From Flammeovirgaceae bacterium (GTDB lineage: Bacteria > Bacteroidota > Bacteroidia > Cytophagales > Cyclobacteriaceae): DNA of 53,450 nt. The position numbers were made by a program, and so were the translations under genes. Positions 18,027-26,015 of the stretch are shown one piece after another. The stretch spans positions 1-53,450 of the forward strand of contig JAJTGY010000026.1 of the NCBI GenBank assembly GCA_021298015.1. The letters run 5' to 3'. The stretch's first letter is position 1; each line of letters opens with the position of its first letter. The notes beneath the pieces were generated by a model that had not been told where the DNA came from, ran no database searches, and saw only the letters and a list, made by a program, of their open reading frames with translations.

Positions 18027-18145
18027 TGATAGACGAAGAAAAGCCTCCTCTGTTTAGGACGTGGCGGGGTTGGTACCTGGCCCTGATTGTTGCCTTACTG
18101 GCTCAGATTATTTTTTACTACTGGCTCACCCGGTTGTTTGTATGA
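18026..18145 (+). CDS. 39-residue single-pass membrane protein, coupled to symporter
   Basis: An ATG at 18026 shares its A with the upstream TAA, and the TGA at 18143-18145 overlaps the ATG of the symporter (ATGA). The product begins MIDEEKPPLFRTWRGWY, then has a hydrophobic helix (LALIVALLAQIIFYYWL) and ends TRLFV. Tight overlaps on both sides and an acidic N-terminus with one clean membrane helix argue for a real gene. It may be a small accessory subunit of the sodium:solute symporter, as small membrane partners are known for some symporters. I know of no assigned family. Confidence 0.7.
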   Translation: MIDEEKPPLFRTWRGWYLALIVALLAQIIFYYWLTRLFV

Positions 18146-19908
18146 ATACGCTCGACTGGCTTGTCATGTTTGGTACGCTGGCGCTGATCGTAGCCTACGG
18201 CACGTGGAAAAGCCGGGGTAGCCAGAATATTGAGGCATTCTTGCTCGGCAACAAAACGCTGCCCTGGTGGATGGTGTGCCTGTCGATCATGGCTACCCAG
18301 GCCAGCGCCATTACGTTTCTTTCAACACCCGGACAGGCTTACGAAGATGGCATGCGGTTCTTGCAGTTCTACTTCGGTTTGCCGCTGGCCATGATCATTT
18401 TGTCCATCACGGCTGTCCCTTTATATCACAAGCTAAAAGTATTCACTGCGTACGAATACCTGGAGACACGTTTTGATCTGAAGGTACGGACGCTGACGGC
18501 TTTCTTTTTTCTGATGCTGCGCGGACTCTCAGTGGGTATCACCATCTATGCGCCTTCGCTCATTCTTTCAACCATACTGGGCTGGAATATCAATGCCACG
18601 ACACTGATGATCGGCCTGCTGGTGATGGTGTACACGGTCTCCGGGGGCACTAAGGCCGTTAGTTTAACGCAGAAGTACCAACTCACCATCATCATGTCGG
18701 GCATGGTGCTCACCGGTGCCATTGCATTCTACCATTTGCCCGAGGGTATTGGATTTATGGATACGTTTCGCCTGGCAGGCGAGACGGGAAAGATGAATTT
18801 GGTAACCATCATTCCGGATGCGGTGACCCAAAACCCTGAGCTGGGAATGTGGGAGCGGGTCAAGCTCACACTGGCTGATCGGTATAACTTGATTTCGGGT
18901 TTGCTGGGTGGGTTGTTCCTGTTCTTGTCCTATTTTGGAGCGGATCAGTCACAGGTGGGTCGCTACCTGGGTGGCAGTTCGGTTCGGGAAAGTCGATTGG
19001 GATTGATCTTCAATGGCTTATTGAAGATTCCCATGCAGTTTGTGATCCTCTACATTGGTATTCTGGTTTTCTTGTTTTATCAGTTTAACCAGGCGCCCTT
19101 GTTGCACAACGTGCATCTGAAGCAGAAGGCAGAACAAGCGGGTGCGCAGTTTGGCGATGCCCAACGTGCGTATGATTCGTTGTACATCGCGCGGCACCAG
19201 AAGATGGTTCAATTGAATGAAGCCATACAATCGAATGACGCTTCTTCAGTGGATGCCATTCGACCCGAGATACATGATTTACAGCAACACGAAAGAGCTT
19301 TGCGGCAACGCGTAAAACAACAAGTGGCGGCTACGTTGAATATCCGGGAGGCCGATTCACAGGATAAGGATTACGTGTTTATCAATTTTGTGATGAGCTA
19401 TTTGCCGCACGGGATCATCGGTCTGCTCATGGCGGTGGTGTTTTCGGCCGCCATGTCGTCATCGGCTGGTGAAATGAATGCGCTGGCGTCAACCACAACA
19501 GTGGATATCTACAGGCGCTCGATCAATCGTCATGCCGAGCCTTTGCATTACCTGAAGGCGTCCCGGTGGTTAACCGCGGGATGGGCGGTGTTTGCCATGA
19601 TCTTTGCTTCGTTGGCCAACCAGGCCGAAAACCTGATTCAGTTTGTCAACATTATCGGCTCATTGTTTTATGGAACCATTCTGGGGGTTTTTCTGTCGGC
19701 ATTCTACATCAAGTATTTGAAAGCTACACCGGTTTTTATTGGTGCGGTGGTGGCCGAGTTGTTTATTCTGTACTTGTATTTTTTTCAACGCGAAGCTGTT
19801 GCGTTTCTCCACTACAACTACATCGGTTGCCTCGTGGTGATTGGGGTTGCTTTTCTTGTTCAGATGCTGCTGCCCAAAAACACTACCCCTGGGGTAACCG
19901 CTCAATAA
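18142..19908 (+). CDS. Sodium:solute symporter (SSS family)
   Basis: The start at 18142 (MNTLDWLVMFGTLALIV) is chosen because it overlaps the small upstream gene as ATGA. The longer frame reads that gene out of phase. The 588-residue protein has about 13 membrane helices and the SSS hallmarks MVYTVSGGTKAVSLTQKYQ and FSAAMSSSAGEMNALAS. A hydrophilic, coiled-coil-like insert of about 95 residues (NVHLKQKAEQAGAQFGD to READSQDKDY) sits between two helices in the second half. It should import a solute, perhaps a sugar or amino sugar given the deacetylase upstream, using a sodium gradient. Its 3' end overlaps the convergent arsC gene by 26 bp. Confidence 0.9.
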   Translation: MNTLDWLVMFGTLALIVAYGTWKSRGSQNIEAFLLGNKTLPWWMVCLSIMATQASAITFLSTPGQAYEDGMRFLQFYFGLPLAMIILSITAVPLYHKLKVFTAYEYLETRFDLKVRTLTAFFFLMLRGLSVGITIYAPSLILSTILGWNINATTLMIGLLVMVYTVSGGTKAVSLTQKYQLTIIMSGMVLTGAIAFYHLPEGIGFMDTFRLAGETGKMNLVTIIPDAVTQNPELGMWERVKLTLADRYNLISGLLGGLFLFLSYFGADQSQVGRYLGGSSVRESRLGLIFNGLLKIPMQFVILYIGILVFLFYQFNQAPLLHNVHLKQKAEQAGAQFGDAQRAYDSLYIARHQKMVQLNEAIQSNDASSVDAIRPEIHDLQQHERALRQRVKQQVAATLNIREADSQDKDYVFINFVMSYLPHGIIGLLMAVVFSAAMSSSAGEMNALASTTTVDIYRRSINRHAEPLHYLKASRWLTAGWAVFAMIFASLANQAENLIQFVNIIGSLFYGTILGVFLSAFYIKYLKATPVFIGAVVAELFILYLYFFQREAVAFLHYNYIGCLVVIGVAFLVQMLLPKNTTPGVTAQ

Positions 19909-20308
19909 AGTCCTGACAATACTTGCGGATTTCCTGGCGTACCCGCCTGAACTCCGCCATAATCTCGTCTTCGGTGCCCCTGGCTTTGGCAGGGTCGGTG
20001 AAGTTATGGTGAAACATCTTTATGCGAGCAGGAAAATAGGGGCAGTTTTCCTTGGCGTTGTCGCAAACGGTGATGACATAATCAAACTGCTCCTGGGCAT
20101 ACTCGTTCACGTTGTTGGAGGTATGATGCGAAATGTCGATGCCATCCTCTTTCATGGTGGCAATGGCTCTGGGGTTCACCCCATGTGTTTCGATGCCAGC
20201 ACTTCTGACATCTACCCGGCCTTTACCAAAGTACTCCAAATAACCATGGGCAATCTGGCTTCGGCATGAGTTGCCGGTACACAGTACTAGAATTCGTGGT
20301 TTAGACAT
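19883..20308 (-). CDS. arsC: Arsenate reductase, thioredoxin-coupled type
   Basis: The protein has 141 residues of the low-molecular-weight phosphatase fold. The P-loop CTGNSCRS starts at Cys10, and the redox pair Cys82 and Cys89 lies in VCDNAKENCP. Cys10, Cys82 and Cys89 match the three catalytic cysteines described for the thioredoxin-dependent ArsC of Staphylococcus plasmid pI258. It reduces arsenate to arsenite in the cytoplasm. It is the last gene of the minus-strand ars operon, 25 bp after arsN2. Its final 26 bases overlap the symporter gene on the other strand. Confidence 0.93.
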   Translation of the reverse strand: MSKPRILVLCTGNSCRSQIAHGYLEYFGKGRVDVRSAGIETHGVNPRAIATMKEDGIDISHHTSNNVNEYAQEQFDYVITVCDNAKENCPYFPARIKMFHHNFTDPAKARGTEDEIMAEFRRVRQEIRKYCQDFIERLPQG

Positions 20309-20333
20309 ATGATCGATTGGGTCTTTCTTTTTG

Positions 20334-20780
20334 TTATTTCAGTTTCATGATCAGGCAAGCCGCGGAACTGGGGCATACACTGGCAAATTGAGTAGATTGC
20401 CGGATTGCTTCGGGTATCTGGTCGCGTGATATCTCGCGAAATCCGTTGTTCAGAAAGAAATCGTATGCGGTTTCGGTAAGCAAAAAAAGTGATTGGACCT
20501 GGTGATCTCTCGCTTTGGCGACCAAATCATAGACAACCCGCTGTCCCATGTTTTTCCCGCGTTCCTTTTTTCTGACCGCGATCGATCGAAGCAGGGCATA
20601 TTCACCATAGAACTCAAGCCCGCCCGTGGCCATCAACTCACCCTGCTCGTTCGTGTAGCCCACAAACCAGTTTCCGGCAAGCTTAACATCCGAGTAGGGC
20701 AGGTTGCATTCCCTCAGAAGGTCGCAAAAGTTCTCCAGTTGGTCTTCACTGATCGGAAAAGACGTGAGTTCGCGGGTCAT
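20334..20780 (-). CDS. arsN2: ArsN2-type GNAT acetyltransferase
   Basis: The protein has 148 residues of the GNAT fold, with the acetyl-CoA region LLRSIAVRKKERGKNMGQRVV and the C-terminal FASVCPSSAACLIMKLK with two Cys. Such ArsN2 proteins occur in arsenic operons. The related ArsN1 acetylates arsenic-containing compounds such as phosphinothricin analogues; the role of ArsN2 is less certain. It lies 10 bp after arsM and before arsC in one transcription unit. Assignment rests on both sequence and context. Confidence 0.85.
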   Translation of the reverse strand: MTRELTSFPISEDQLENFCDLLRECNLPYSDVKLAGNWFVGYTNEQGELMATGGLEFYGEYALLRSIAVRKKERGKNMGQRVVYDLVAKARDHQVQSLFLLTETAYDFFLNNGFREISRDQIPEAIRQSTQFASVCPSSAACLIMKLK

Positions 20781-20790
20781 CGTACCAGGG

Positions 20791-21669
20791 TTAGTTACAG
20801 CAACCCGGTTCGCAGCATCCGTCTTTCTTCACCAAGTTACCAGCCGAATCCGTTCCAGTGGGTTTCTCAGCATATACGGTAATGCTGTGGATGCCGATCC
20901 GGTTTTTATGGTAGTCATTTAACTCGTTTTCGTTGAGATACTCGCGAAGAATCTCATCGGGGATATGGATCGCCTTGTCCTTTTGAATCTTGATATTGGT
21001 GAATCCCGCCTCGCGAATGGTCGACAGGTAGGCTTCTCGCTGAATGGCGCCTGATACACAACCGGCATACATTTCGGCACTCTTTTGTAAACCCGCAGGC
21101 AACTGGCCGTCCAGCACGATATCGGAGATGCTGAAATGCCCTCCCGGTTTTAATACCCGGAATGCTTCGGCAAAGGCCTGTGCCTTATTGGGCACCAGGT
21201 TCATCACGCAATTGCTGACCACCACATCGGCTATGTTGCTCGTTACGGGAAGGTGTTCGATATCCCCCAAACGAAATTCTACGTTGTGGTAACCAAGTTT
21301 TTCGGCATTCATCCTGGCTTTGGCAATCATCTTTTCGGTCATGTCAATGCCGATTACTTTCCCTTCGGCACCGGTTGCAAAACGGGCTACAAAGCAGTCG
21401 TTGCCGGCTCCGGATCCCAGGTCAATGACCGTATCGCCTTTTTTGATCATGGCAAACTCGGTGGGCAGTCCACAGCCTAGTCCAAGATCCGCATCGGCAT
21501 GGTAGCCTTTCAGTTGCTCGTAGCTTTCTGCCATGATGGCGGCATCTACCGTTGCACATCCGCACGATGCGCCACAGCAACTGGTTGCATTTTGTTCGTA
21601 ACTCTGTTCGGCAATCTGACCGTATTTTTCCTTGACGATCTCCTTGATTTGGTTAGCAGATGTTTCCAT
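20791..21669 (-). CDS. arsM: Arsenite S-adenosylmethionine methyltransferase
   Basis: The protein has 292 residues. An N-terminal Cys-rich segment (ATSCCGASCGCA) is followed by a SAM-binding domain with VIDLGSGAGND, GIDMTEKMIAKAR and VVSNCVMNLVP. The Cys residues in LGLGCGLP, in NCVMNL and in YAGCVSGAI match the arsenite-binding cysteines of this family. A CCEPGCCN tail adds further metal-binding capacity. It methylates trivalent arsenic to volatile or exportable forms. A copy of the ars palindrome lies 12 bp before its start, in addition to the one before arsR, so it may have its own regulated promoter. Confidence 0.93.
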   Translation of the reverse strand: METSANQIKEIVKEKYGQIAEQSYEQNATSCCGASCGCATVDAAIMAESYEQLKGYHADADLGLGCGLPTEFAMIKKGDTVIDLGSGAGNDCFVARFATGAEGKVIGIDMTEKMIAKARMNAEKLGYHNVEFRLGDIEHLPVTSNIADVVVSNCVMNLVPNKAQAFAEAFRVLKPGGHFSISDIVLDGQLPAGLQKSAEMYAGCVSGAIQREAYLSTIREAGFTNIKIQKDKAIHIPDEILREYLNENELNDYHKNRIGIHSITVYAEKPTGTDSAGNLVKKDGCCEPGCCN

Positions 21670-21681
21670 ACTTTTTCGTTT

Positions 21682-21697
21682 ATCGTAATATTTCGAT
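21682..21697 (-). promoter_or_regulatory. Putative ArsR operator before arsM
   Basis: ATCGTAATATTTCGAT differs from the perfect palindrome at 22066-22081 at one position in 16. It lies in the 48-bp gap between arsR and arsM, immediately before the arsM start, where a bound repressor would block transcription or a local promoter. Two near-identical copies in one operon strongly suggest one regulator. Confidence 0.7.
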
Positions 21698-21717
21698 GAT
21701 AGAATACAAATTTTTTT

Positions 21718-22041
21718 CTAACAGCAGTTAACTTGAACAGATGTAAAAAGATTCGCCAGTGCATCTTTGGCCCGTGCCAGTGCTTTGGTATCGATACAGT
21801 AACACACACTTGGCCCCTCAATTTCACCTTTGATCAACCCGACCTTCTTTAGTTCCTTCAGGTGTTGAGAAACAGTGGACTGCGAAAGGGGAAGTTCATC
21901 CACAATATCCCCACATACACACGACTGACGCTCCGATAAAAATTGAAGGATGGCTATGCGAGCCGGGTGTGAGAGTGCTTTGGCCAGTGATGCCAACTCA
22001 TTCTGCATTTTAGTGAACTCTTCCGTTTTGGCTAGCCCCAT
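21718..22041 (-). CDS. arsR: ArsR/SmtB-family arsenic-responsive repressor
   Basis: The protein has 107 residues with a winged helix-turn-helix: [12 protein letters not shown], then the recognition helix [19 protein letters not shown]. Cys41 and Cys43 in SCVCGDI are the thiols that sense As(III) in ArsR proteins. Further Cys occur in SVCYCID and at the C-terminus (VNCC), which could form or extend the site. It should release its operator when arsenite binds. It heads the operon arsR-arsM-arsN2-arsC and is preceded by a perfect palindrome. Confidence 0.92.
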   Translation of the reverse strand: MGLAKTEEFTKMQNELASLAKALSHPARIAILQFLSERQSCVCGDIVDELPLSQSTVSQHLKELKKVGLIKGEIEGPSVCYCIDTKALARAKDALANLFTSVQVNCC

Positions 22042-22065
22042 GTGATGACAAATCCTATCTACCTA

Positions 22066-22081
22066 ATCGTAATATTACGAT
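22066..22081 (-). promoter_or_regulatory. Putative ArsR operator before arsR
   Basis: ATCGTAATATTACGAT is a perfect 16-base palindrome 25 bp upstream of the arsR start. The same sequence with one change precedes arsM. Position and duplication make it the likely binding site of this ArsR. Confidence 0.75.
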
Positions 22082-22138
22082 AAAAGTTTCATGCTTCCTT
22101 AGTTTTTTCCAAAGGGTATCCTTTTTAGCGCGATTTGA

Positions 22139-22624
22139 CCATTTCAGATCGAATCTTCTTATCCTGTATGCGAGACGGTCGGAATGATTGCTTACTTCGG
22201 TGTAGACTTTGACCAGGCTCAGGAGTATTTTGAAGAGTCTGTTAATCTAAATCCCGAAATCGTTAATGATGCCTACGTTACCAGCCCGGTGTATTTGGGC
22301 AATACCTAATTGCGGGGAAAGAATCTGGTGGACTCGGAGGTCTACCTACAGTGTGCATTTGAATTGCGCAAGCGCGAACTGGAAATGGGGTCGTTGGACG
22401 ATGAGTTGGCCTTCTACCTGGCGGGTATCAGTGCCGCCCAGGGCAAGACGGACCAGGCCATACAATGGCTTACCGTAGCGCGTGAGCGCAAGTGGGTCGA
22501 TTTTCTCTTGGCAGAGAAAAATCCGCTGTTTCTATCCGTACAAAATGATCCTCGGTTTAAGGAGATGATTTCATCGATAAAGGCAAACTCTGCCGTCATA
22601 CTTGAGCGGACGAGAGAACACTAG
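22139..22624 (+). pseudogene. C-terminal remnant of a TPR protein, with an in-frame stop
   Basis: The frame is open from 22139 but has no clear start. It reads DFDQAQEYFEESVNLNPEIV, is cut by a TAA at 22307-22309, and continues in the same register with GKNLVDSEVYLQCAFELRKR, then AQGKTDQAIQWLTVARERKW and FLSVQNDPRFKEMISSI. The last part resembles the TPR end-of-group segment seen at the C-terminus of adenylate-cyclase-like and serine/threonine-kinase-like TPR proteins. The N-terminal part of the gene is missing; the ars promoter lies directly upstream. Confidence 0.65.
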
Positions 22625-22639
22625 ACTTTTTGCGATCGT

Positions 22640-23593
22640 TTACTTTCGGGACGTTACACGTATTGCTGCTTCCACAATGTTCTCGGGGCTTAGCCCATAC
22701 TTTTTCAACAGTTGAGCAGGTGTTCCACTCTCGCCAAACGAGTCATTGACCGCCACCATTTCAACCGGAGTGGGGCGGAAGCGAGCCAGCACCTGGGCAA
22801 CACTGTCGCCCAACCCACCATTGATCTGGTGTTCTTCGGCCGTCACAACGCACCGGGTTTTCTCTGCCGACCTGAGGATGGCTTCTACATCCAACGGTTT
22901 GATCGTATGCAGATTGATGACCTCTGCACGGATGCCTTTTTCACGTAAAGCGGCTTCGGCTTCAATGGCTTGCCACACCAAATGGCCGCAGGCGAAAATG
23001 GTCACGTCAGGTCCTGTAATCATGACATCCGCTTTCCCGATGGTAAATGGGCGGTCAGAAGCCGTGAACACGGGCCAGCCGGGTCGGCCGAACCGTAGAT
23101 AGGCCGGGCCCACGTGCGATCCCAGGGCTATGGTGGCAGCCTTGGTTTGGTTGTAGTCGCAAGGCACAATAACCGTCATGCCGGGAAGCATCTTCATCAT
23201 GCCAATGTCTTCCAGAATCTGGTGAGTGGCTCCGTCTTCCCCCAATGTTAATCCCGCGTGAGAGGCGCATATCTTAACATTCTTACCCGAGTAAGCGATT
23301 GATTGACGGATTTGGTCATACACTCTACCCGTTGAAAAGTTCGCAAAGGTCCCGGTAAAAGGAATTTTACCCACAGTACTCATCCCTGCGGCCAGGCCAA
23401 TCATATTGGCTTCCGCGATACCTACCTGGAAGAACCGGGCAGGGAACTCCTTCTTGAAGGCATCCATTTTGAGTGAGCCGGTAAGGTCGGCACAAAGGCC
23501 AACCACCTGATCGTTCTGCCGGCCAAGTTCAAGCAAGCCGGCACCAAAGCCGGAGCGCGTATCTTTCTTTTCCGTGAATGAAAACTGGGTCAT
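22640..23593 (-). CDS. Transketolase, C-terminal subunit
   Basis: The protein has 317 residues and corresponds to the pyrimidine-binding and C-terminal domains of split transketolase. Visible features are [12 protein letters not shown], the TPP-activating Glu in [16 protein letters not shown], and the C-terminal [20 protein letters not shown]. Together with the N-terminal subunit at 24801-25646 it would transfer two-carbon units between sugar phosphates in the pentose phosphate pathway. Unusually, the two halves are not adjacent: an alpha/beta hydrolase gene and a 230-bp gap separate them. Confidence 0.9.
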   Translation of the reverse strand: MTQFSFTEKKDTRSGFGAGLLELGRQNDQVVGLCADLTGSLKMDAFKKEFPARFFQVGIAEANMIGLAAGMSTVGKIPFTGTFANFSTGRVYDQIRQSIAYSGKNVKICASHAGLTLGEDGATHQILEDIGMMKMLPGMTVIVPCDYNQTKAATIALGSHVGPAYLRFGRPGWPVFTASDRPFTIGKADVMITGPDVTIFACGHLVWQAIEAEAALREKGIRAEVINLHTIKPLDVEAILRSAEKTRCVVTAEEHQINGGLGDSVAQVLARFRPTPVEMVAVNDSFGESGTPAQLLKKYGLSPENIVEAAIRVTSRK

Positions 23594-23707
23594 GGTTTAG
23601 GTTGTTCGACTGCGCTAAAGTCGGACAAACAACAGACTTGGGAAAGCGGCTGTTAAAGTTTTGTTAATCGAACAACCGCAAGTTCACCCATGCGTACAGA
23701 TGGGTAT

Positions 23708-23800
23708 ATGAAATCGAACCGAAAGCTCCTGATCTGGACACTGGTAACGTTCGTCATCGCGGTACTGCCCTGGGTTGCCATTGCCCTGGGTTGGATATGA
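23708..23800 (+). CDS. Possible 30-residue membrane protein
   Basis: An ATG at 23708 (or in-frame at 23690) opens a short frame, MKSNRKLLIWTLVTFVIAVL then PWVAIALGWI, ending with TGA at 23798-23800. The basic N-terminus and single hydrophobic helix are typical of small bacterial membrane proteins. It lies on the opposite strand in the gap between the hydrolase and transketolase genes, divergent from the latter. There is no independent evidence that it is expressed. Confidence 0.4.
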   Translation: MKSNRKLLIWTLVTFVIAVLPWVAIALGWI

Positions 23801-23822
23801 TCCACGTCAATTTTTCCGCAAG

Positions 23823-24794
23823 CTATCTTGGTTGCTCCAGCAGAAAGCTGACAACCGGTTTCAGGGATACGTCCGGATTCTCCTCCATAGGCACGTGACC
23901 AAGATCAGGCAGTTTAACCAGAGTGCTTCCGTTAATCGCGCTGTGAAGTTGTTCGCCATAGGATAACGGAATCCACTTGTCTCGTTCGCCCCAAAGGATG
24001 AGCGTTGGCGCATGTACAAAACGTAAACTATCCGCAGGTAAAGTACAGTTGCGCATTTGCTGGAGTCGATCGAGGGTAGCCTGCCGGTTGCCCTCGCGTA
24101 GCATTAAGTCGTAATAGCGGTCAACAGTAGCTGCCTCAATGCGGTTGGGATCTGCATAGACCTGTTTCATGTTCCATTTGAAAAGCCACTTCGGTGTGAT
24201 GATTGTCATGCCGTTGGCCAGCCAATGGATACTCAGCAGACGGAAAATCAGCGGCCTCTTTTGGCTATTCGTTGGGGCACTGCCGCTTTGGAGCGAAGGT
24301 CCGGAGGAATCGACCAGAACAAGCGCAGCCACCTTTTGCGGGTAGCGTGCCGCCACCCTGAGTGCCACGCCACCACCCATTGAATTTCCAATGAGATAGA
24401 CGCTATCAAGTTCCAGTTTATCAAGTAGTTGTGATACTAAAACAGCATAGTCAGATGAACTGTACCGGCCCGATCGCGAAGGCCCGGTGAGCCCATGACC
24501 GGGGAGGTCAACCGAGATGGTTCGGTAGTGAAGACTCAACTCATTTTCCCATTCGTTCCAGGTGTGCAGACTTGCAAAACTGCCATGCAGCAGAATGACC
24601 GGTCGACCGCTACCGCGCTGGCGAACATGTATCTGCGCATCATTCAATTCAATGTAGGAGGATTCGGGCGTGAGGTATTTCGGTTCCAGTTCGGCAACGG
24701 GAATATCCCCGTGGTAGGAGGTCAGGATGAGGATTACCAGCAAGCCCACACTGGCGAGCAGCGCATACCCGGTCCTCCGTAAAAACGTTTTCAA
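23823..24794 (-). CDS. Alpha/beta hydrolase, membrane-anchored
   Basis: The protein has 323 residues with an N-terminal membrane anchor (YALLASVGLLVILILTSY). The hydrolase fold is complete: oxyanion region LLHGSFASLHTW, nucleophile motif IGNSMGGGVAL, acid in LILWGERDKW, and catalytic His in LPDLGHVPMEENPD. It is a carboxylic-ester or epoxide hydrolase-like enzyme of unknown substrate. The start is six bases after the stop of the transketolase N-subunit gene, so it is co-transcribed with transketolase, which is not a usual partner. Confidence 0.85.
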   Translation of the reverse strand: MKTFLRRTGYALLASVGLLVILILTSYHGDIPVAELEPKYLTPESSYIELNDAQIHVRQRGSGRPVILLHGSFASLHTWNEWENELSLHYRTISVDLPGHGLTGPSRSGRYSSSDYAVLVSQLLDKLELDSVYLIGNSMGGGVALRVAARYPQKVAALVLVDSSGPSLQSGSAPTNSQKRPLIFRLLSIHWLANGMTIITPKWLFKWNMKQVYADPNRIEAATVDRYYDLMLREGNRQATLDRLQQMRNCTLPADSLRFVHAPTLILWGERDKWIPLSYGEQLHSAINGSTLVKLPDLGHVPMEENPDVSLKPVVSFLLEQPR

Positions 24795-24800
24795 CGAGGT

Positions 24801-25646
24801 TCAGTAATCACCAACAGTCTCTTCCAGTTGAGCCAGTGCTTTCTTGAGCTCTTCGTCATTGGGTGCAACACCGTGCCATTTGTGGGAACCCATCATGTAA
24901 TCAACACCCTGGCCCATTACGGTAGTCATCAGGTTAAGCACCGGTTTGCCCTTTCCCGCCAGTGTTTTAGCCCGTTCTAATCCGGCAATTACCGAATCGA
25001 GGTTATTGCCATCAAACTCCTGTACTTCCCATCCGAATGATTCCCATTTTGCTCGGAGATTCTTCAGGTCGATGATCTCTTTTACCGGACCGTCAATTTG
25101 CTGCCCGTTGTAGTCTATCGTTGCGATCAGATTATCCACTCGATGGTGGGCGGCATACATGCCGGCTTCCCAGATTTGCCCCTCTTGTTGCTCGCCATCA
25201 CCCATGAGCACATAAACAAAGCGATCGTCCTGGTTCAGTTTTTTGGCTTGTGCTGCTCCTATGGCCACTGATAGACCCTGGCCTAAAGAACCTGAGGCTA
25301 CACGAATGCCTGGCAGGTGTTCGTGTGTAGCCGGGTGCCCCTGCAGTCGCGAATTGATTTGCCGAAACGTGGCCAACTCTTTCACATCAAAATAGCCCGC
25401 CCGGGCCAGCGTGGCATAGAACACCGGGGAAATGTGGCCGTTGGAAAGGAAAAACAAGTCTTCGCCATGGCCTGCCATCGAAAACCTGGGGTCATGCTTC
25501 ATGATGCGGAAGTAAAGCGCCACGAAGAACTCGGTACAGCCGAGCGAACCACCGGGGTGCCCGCTTTGGCAGGAGTGAACCATGCGGACAATGTCTCTGC
25601 GAATCTGCGTGCAGAGCTTGTGAAGATCAGAAGTAGGTTTTGTCAT
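24801..25646 (-). CDS. Transketolase, N-terminal (TPP-binding) subunit
   Basis: The protein has 281 residues. It carries SCQSGHPGGSLGCTEFF, the substrate-site segment FFLSNGHISPVFYATLARAG, and the TPP/metal motif GDGEQQEGQIWEA followed by DYNGQQIDGPV. It is the first half of a split transketolase. Its C-terminal partner lies at 22640-23593 in the same direction. The short upstream region holds a broken gene fragment, so its promoter is probably within 25650-25690 or further upstream. Confidence 0.92.
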   Translation of the reverse strand: MTKPTSDLHKLCTQIRRDIVRMVHSCQSGHPGGSLGCTEFFVALYFRIMKHDPRFSMAGHGEDLFFLSNGHISPVFYATLARAGYFDVKELATFRQINSRLQGHPATHEHLPGIRVASGSLGQGLSVAIGAAQAKKLNQDDRFVYVLMGDGEQQEGQIWEAGMYAAHHRVDNLIATIDYNGQQIDGPVKEIIDLKNLRAKWESFGWEVQEFDGNNLDSVIAGLERAKTLAGKGKPVLNLMTTVMGQGVDYMMGSHKWHGVAPNDEELKKALAQLEETVGDY

Positions 25647-25684
25647 ACCGGGTTTAAGCAGCGCAAATTTGGATCAAAAACTAC

Positions 25685-26013
25685 TTACTGCCTAACAACT
25701 CGTTCACTAATCGGTCCGTCTTGTAGATATACTCCAAAACTGCGACTACACCACCGGCCTGCACGGAAACCGTTCGGTTTGTTTCGGGCAGGAAGATTGT
25801 AGAGGGTTCTGCCATTTGGCGGGCAAATCCCACGGGTAATTTTTATCAAATGAATAATAGCGATCGTAGAGCCCATAGAACGTGGTTTTGCAGGGTGCCC
25901 GTGTTCCATTGTAATTATATCCCCAAACCCCACCATCGGCATTCCGGATCGAGAAGGTGGCATCCGGAGGGATTGAGGTAACGTAAAATTCAAAAGGGCT
26001 TTCCAGTGATCGG
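25685..26013 (-). pseudogene. Frameshifted 3' fragment of an unknown gene
   Basis: On the minus strand one frame reads PFEFYVTSIPPDATFSIRNA, then GGVWGYNYNGTRAPCKTTFY and FDKNYPWDLPAKWQN. A shift near 25805 moves to another frame that reads STIFLPETNRTVSVQAGGVV, then LEYIYKTDRLVNELLGSK before a TAA at 25685-25687. The two parts together look like the last ~110 residues of one soluble protein. No start or upstream part is present, since the peroxiredoxin gene ends at 26016. The family is not recognised. Confidence 0.55.
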
Positions 26014-26015
26014 GC

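Noticed and set aside
19884-19896. Palindrome TACCCCTGGGGTA as a bidirectional terminator for the symporter and arsC
   Set aside because: It lies inside both coding sequences, has a one-base loop and no T-tract.
6222-22624. Stop-codon reassignment as the reason for in-frame TAA, TAG and TGA
   Set aside because: All three stops end intact genes throughout the window, and the interrupted genes use all three. Independent nonsense mutations or errors explain the data better.
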